Part shown: piece after piece, positions 61,003-64,000 of the stretch | Position numbering within the stretch: position 1 is the stretch's first letter | How the letters are laid out: the number at the start of each line of letters is the position of its first letter | Source: Kaistia soli DSM 19436 | Lineage (GTDB): Bacteria > Pseudomonadota > Alphaproteobacteria > Rhizobiales > Kaistiaceae | Assembly: GCF_900129325.1 (NCBI RefSeq) | Contig: NZ_FQUP01000004.1 | Location: 186,001 to 250,000 of the forward strand | Length of the DNA: 64,000 nt | Reading direction: 5' to 3' | The notes under the pieces: generated by a model | Told to the model about the DNA's origin: nothing | Seen by the model: the letters and a program-made list of their open reading frames with translations, nothing else | Database searches by the model: none | Program-made: the position numbers and the translations under genes

Positions 61003-62211
61003 GTGACCACCAACCTGACCCAGCATTTCCTGCTCGATCCCAAGGTCGTGTTCCTGAACCACGGCTCGTTCGGCGCCTGCCCCCGTCCAGTCTTTGAGGA
61101 GTATCAGCGCTGGCAGGCGAAGCTGGAGCGCCAGCCAGTCGAATTCCTCGATTCCCGCCGCGGTCTCGAAGCCAATCTGCGTGTCGCCCGCACGGCACTC
61201 GCTGCCGAACTCCGCACGGCACCCGACAATGTCGCGCAGGTCTCGAATGCCACGACCGGCCTCAACATCGCCCTTCAGTCGCTGCCGCTGAAGGCTGGCG
61301 ACGAAATCCTGACGACCAACCACGAATACAGCGCGCTTGAGAAGACGCTCCTCTTCATCGCCCGGCGCACTGGCGCGAAGATCGTTCAGGTCACGGTCCC
61401 GCTGCCGCTGACCTCGGCCGACGCCTTCCATGACGCCGTCCGCGCCGGCATCACGCCGCGCACGCGCGTACTCTTCCTCAGCCACATCACCTCACCGACC
61501 GCGCTGTTGTTCCCGATCGAGACGCTCGTCGCGGAGGCACGCGCGCAGGGCATCTGGAGCGTCATCGACGGCGCGCATTCGCCGGGTCATACCCCTCTCG
61601 ATCTCGATGCACTCGGCGCCGACTTCTATTCCGGCAATTGCCACAAATGGATGATGTCGCCGAAAGGATCGGCGTTTCTCTATGTGCGGCCCGAACTGCA
61701 GGCGATGATCGATCCGCTCGTGATCAGCCATGGCTGGACGGCCGACAATAAGGAACCGGGTGTGCGTGGCCCCTTCGGCGCGTCGGCCTTTGTCGACGAA
61801 ATCGAAATGCAGGGAACCCGCGATCCCTCGCCCTGGCTCGCCGTGCCGGCCGCTCTCGAGTTCCGCCGGGCGCATGACTGGTGGCGGGTTGCCGCCGAGT
61901 GCGGACGCCTCGCACAGGAAACGGCGGCGCGGGTCAGCGATCTCTTCGGTCTGCCGCCGCTGTCGAGCCCCGAATTTTCCGCTCCGCAGATGGTGGCGAT
62001 GCCGATCCCGGCCTGTGATCCACTCGCCATCCACGACGAGCTCTATCGCGACTATGGCATCGAAATTCCTGTCTTCGAATGGCAAGGACACCATATCGCG
62101 CGATTGTCGTGCCAGGGCTATAATACCCGCGAACAGATGGATCTGCTGGTGCGCGCGCTCGGTGATTTGCTGGCGCAGCGACAGCCGCGCAGGAAGCAAA
62201 GCCAAGGGTGA
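61003..62211 (+). CDS. Class V PLP-dependent aminotransferase, isopenicillin-N-epimerase-like
   Basis: 402 residues from GTG 61003. Opens VVFLNHGSFGACPRPVFEEY, the CefD/isopenicillin-N-epimerase-like start. The PLP lysine is in SGNCHKWMMSPKG, and the cofactor Asp in SVIDGAHSPGH. This subgroup includes epimerases, cysteine desulfurase/lyase-like enzymes and ergothioneine-type lyases. Being translationally linked to an oligopeptide-type importer and a GntR gene, it probably acts on the imported amino-acid derivative or small peptide. The reaction cannot be named. Confidence 0.88.
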   Translation: MTTNLTQHFLLDPKVVFLNHGSFGACPRPVFEEYQRWQAKLERQPVEFLDSRRGLEANLRVARTALAAELRTAPDNVAQVSNATTGLNIALQSLPLKAGDEILTTNHEYSALEKTLLFIARRTGAKIVQVTVPLPLTSADAFHDAVRAGITPRTRVLFLSHITSPTALLFPIETLVAEARAQGIWSVIDGAHSPGHTPLDLDALGADFYSGNCHKWMMSPKGSAFLYVRPELQAMIDPLVISHGWTADNKEPGVRGPFGASAFVDEIEMQGTRDPSPWLAVPAALEFRRAHDWWRVAAECGRLAQETAARVSDLFGLPPLSSPEFSAPQMVAMPIPACDPLAIHDELYRDYGIEIPVFEWQGHHIARLSCQGYNTREQMDLLVRALGDLLAQRQPRRKQSQG

Positions 62212-62969
62212 CTCCCATCGACGACCTCCTGATCGAGCCCGGCCGCCGCGATGCGGTCGAGTATCTCGAACGCATCAACACGACGACGCGTGGCGTCGCC
62301 GTGCTCGATGCCCTGGCGGAGATGATCGAGCGCGCCGGCCTTGGGGTCGGCGATCGCATTCCGCCCGAGCTTTCGCTCGCCGAGAAGCTCGGGGTTGGCC
62401 GCACGACGATCCGCGAGGCGCTGAACCGCTGGGAAGGTCTCGGCATCATCCGCCGCCGTCGTGGCGCCGGCACTTTCCTCGTGGCGCGCGTGCCCTCGTC
62501 GCGGGGCCACGCCCCGACCATGATCCGCCTCGAAGGCGAGGCGCTGCTCCGTCTCATGGAGGTGCGGCGCGCGCTCGAACGCGAGGTCGTGCGCAAGGCA
62601 ACGATGAATGCCCACACCGCGCAGCGGCGTCAGATCTCGCGCCTTTGCGATGTCCTGATCGACGATGTCGATGCACGCCGTCCGTGGCGCAAGGCCGACG
62701 CCGCGTTTCATGGCGCGATCTACGAGGCGTCCGGCAACCCGATGTTCGGACAGATCCTGCTTAGCCTCGATCACGCGCTTGAGCGCTCGGCGGAGTCGCC
62801 GTTCGGCCGCGACGGCTTCGGCATCGCGTCGTTCCCGCCGCACCGTACTCTGGCCGATGCCATCCTCGACAGCGACGTCGAGGCGGCCGTCGCGGCGATC
62901 AACCAGATCCTCGACATCGTCGAGGGCGAGATCCGCGCCGTCATCGCGGGCGACCCGTCGCTCGCCTGA
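62208..62969 (+). CDS. GntR-family regulator, FadR/FCD type, of the Opp/aminotransferase operon
   Basis: 253 residues from GTG overlapping the aminotransferase stop. Winged helix about 30-100: GDRIPPELSLAEKLGVGRTT and IREALNRWEGLGIIRRRRGA. FCD domain with RLMEVRRALEREVVRKAT and the metal-site region ADAAFHGAIYEASGN ... PPHRTLADAILD. As the last gene of the 55589-62969 unit it is likely a local regulator of that operon responding to the imported compound. Confidence 0.9.
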   Translation: MTPIDDLLIEPGRRDAVEYLERINTTTRGVAVLDALAEMIERAGLGVGDRIPPELSLAEKLGVGRTTIREALNRWEGLGIIRRRRGAGTFLVARVPSSRGHAPTMIRLEGEALLRLMEVRRALEREVVRKATMNAHTAQRRQISRLCDVLIDDVDARRPWRKADAAFHGAIYEASGNPMFGQILLSLDHALERSAESPFGRDGFGIASFPPHRTLADAILDSDVEAAVAAINQILDIVEGEIRAVIAGDPSLA

Positions 62970-63008
62970 GGCGCCCCCGCCTAAGCGGCGGGAGCGCTCG
63001 TGCTTCGG

Positions 63009-64000
63009 TCAGGATGTCACGACGACACGCGTCCAGGCGCGCGGTCCGACCGTAAACCGCAGCTCGCCATTCGCCACTGCGACATCCTCGATCACCGCGC
63101 CCGAAAGCGATGTCCGCTTGGCCGCCGCTGGCGCCATGCGCCCGGCGCGGATGCGTGCCTCGGTGGCTTGATCGTCCGGATTGAGGAAGGTCAGCGCGAC
63201 GCCGCCGTCGGCCGGCTCGAGCCGTGTCAGCATGAGCGGACCGGCATCGATGTCGAGAAGCTGGCCGCGCTCCGCCGCCAGCGGGCCACGCTCGGCATAA
63301 ACATGCGCGGCAAGCGGTTGGGTATAGGCGAGTGCCGCCTGCACGGCAGCACCGAGCGGACGGCCGGACCCCGGCAGCAGCGTGAATCGGAAGCTGAAGC
63401 GGCCGCCCTGGTCGGCCTGGAAATTGGTCGACCAATAATTGTTGGTGAGCCAGGCATTCAGAATGGGCGCCGGCCGCACAACGCTGCCATCAGGTTCCCG
63501 CCAGCGCCCGAAGGTGAAGCCGCCGACCTGCCACAGCGGCGCGTCCGGCGTCGCCACGGTGAGGTCGGCGTTGCCGTCGGCGATGCGGATATAGCGCTGT
63601 GTGGTGATGTAGTGCCGGCTGGCGAAGGGAAGTTGTTCGTCGTCCAGCCGGACATTGGCGCCTGCCGTTTCATAGTCGCAGTGCCAGGCGCCGGCGAGGC
63701 GAACGGGAAGCGGCAGATAAATCCCGTGCGGCGACGCCAACGGCGCCTTGTCGACGATCGCCTCACATTCGAGCGCCGCCTGATCGGCGACCAGCCGCCA
63801 GACCACCGTGACGCGATCGCCGGTGGAAAAGGTGAAGCTCTGACGGATCTCAGCCCGGCCCTGCCCCGTGATCGCCTCAGCGTCCTCCGAGACCTTGCCC
63901 GCCTCCCGCACCGCGGACCAATCGGTATGCCAGGATTTGTTCCACTCGGCCGCTTCCACGTCGACACGGTCGAAGATCGCCTCACGTGTTCCGCCCTCCG
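63009..64000 (-). CDS. C-terminal part of a large protein, probably a GH38-type alpha-mannosidase
   Basis: About 329 residues to the stop at 63009; the frame is open to the window edge, so the start lies beyond. The sequence is all-beta in character: REAIFDRVDVEAAEWNKSWH, DAPLWQVGGFTFG, NAWLTNNYWSTNFQADQGG, FSFRFTLLPG and LTRLEPADGGVALTFLNPDD. The NYW-x-TNF-x-xDQGG-x-x-x-FRF stretch and the DD-ending beta strand match the C-terminal domain of family-38 mannosidase-like glycosidases as I recall it. The catalytic domain is not visible. Convergent with the GntR gene, 39 bases apart. Confidence 0.5.
   Translation of the reverse strand, partial: EGGTREAIFDRVDVEAAEWNKSWHTDWSAVREAGKVSEDAEAITGQGRAEIRQSFTFSTGDRVTVVWRLVADQAALECEAIVDKAPLASPHGIYLPLPVRLAGAWHCDYETAGANVRLDDEQLPFASRHYITTQRYIRIADGNADLTVATPDAPLWQVGGFTFGRWREPDGSVVRPAPILNAWLTNNYWSTNFQADQGGRFSFRFTLLPGSGRPLGAAVQAALAYTQPLAAHVYAERGPLAAERGQLLDIDAGPLMLTRLEPADGGVALTFLNPDDQATEARIRAGRMAPAAAKRTSLSGAVIEDVAVANGELRFTVGPRAWTRVVVTS

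Overview
The window is GC-rich and tightly packed, with many genes joined by 4-base ATGA or GTGA start/stop overlaps. It carries an exact GTTC-N7-GTTC SOS box and a mass of ABC transporters, FadR-type GntR regulators and sugar-acid enzymes. Together these point to an alphaproteobacterium of the Rhizobiales/Hyphomicrobiales kind, probably soil- or plant-associated. The genus cannot be fixed from the sequence alone. No rRNA, tRNA, CRISPR array, insertion sequence or prophage gene was seen.

Layout. 1-4527 (minus): a lipoprotein membrane-fusion protein, an RND pump and the start of a SulP-type anion transporter, translationally coupled. 4809-12178 (plus): a complete compact V/A-type ATPase operon, B-D-I-K-E-DUF2764-A. 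This is the chlamydial/Bacteroidetes subunit set in a circularly permuted order. 12473-18801 (plus): a polar amino-acid ABC transporter (binding protein, permease, ATPase) running into an isonitrile-synthase-like (DIT1/PvcA) gene, a ROK kinase-like gene, a GntR regulator and a NagB-like sugar-phosphate isomerase with altered catalytic residues. I regard this as the best candidate for an undescribed system. 18927-22889 (minus): a sugar ABC importer (Tat-exported binding protein, two permeases, no ATPase) plus an RraA-like aldolase. 23729-28016 (plus): GntR regulator, aldo/keto reductase, enolase-superfamily dehydratase, NAD-dependent epimerase/dehydrogenase. Two copies of a 14-base operator-like site link this block to the divergent sugar importer.

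28059-30679 (minus): a UdgX-type uracil-DNA glycosylase fused to DUF4130 and its radical-SAM partner, under a perfect SOS box. 30917-31573: two small genes. 31772-50607: a very large sugar-acid catabolic region with a GntR regulator, five further enolase-superfamily dehydratases (one with full ManD signature), two UxuA-fold mannonate dehydratases, a second RraA-like aldolase, an SMP-30 lactonase, an epimerase-type dehydrogenase, an SDR and a complete family-5 oligopeptide/oligosaccharide ABC transporter. No sugar-acid kinase or KDPG aldolase is present. The set therefore fits an oxidative, non-phosphorylating route: dehydrogenase, lactonase, dehydratase, aldolase.

50939-55407 (plus): a second RND efflux system. 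55589-62969 (plus): a second oligopeptide-type ABC transporter followed by a class V PLP aminotransferase (isopenicillin-N-epimerase-like) and its GntR regulator. 63009-64000 (minus): the C-terminal part of a large protein, probably a glycoside hydrolase of the alpha-mannosidase type. Overall this stretch scavenges and degrades plant- or polymer-derived sugar acids and peptides, interleaved with efflux, DNA-repair and ion-pump modules.
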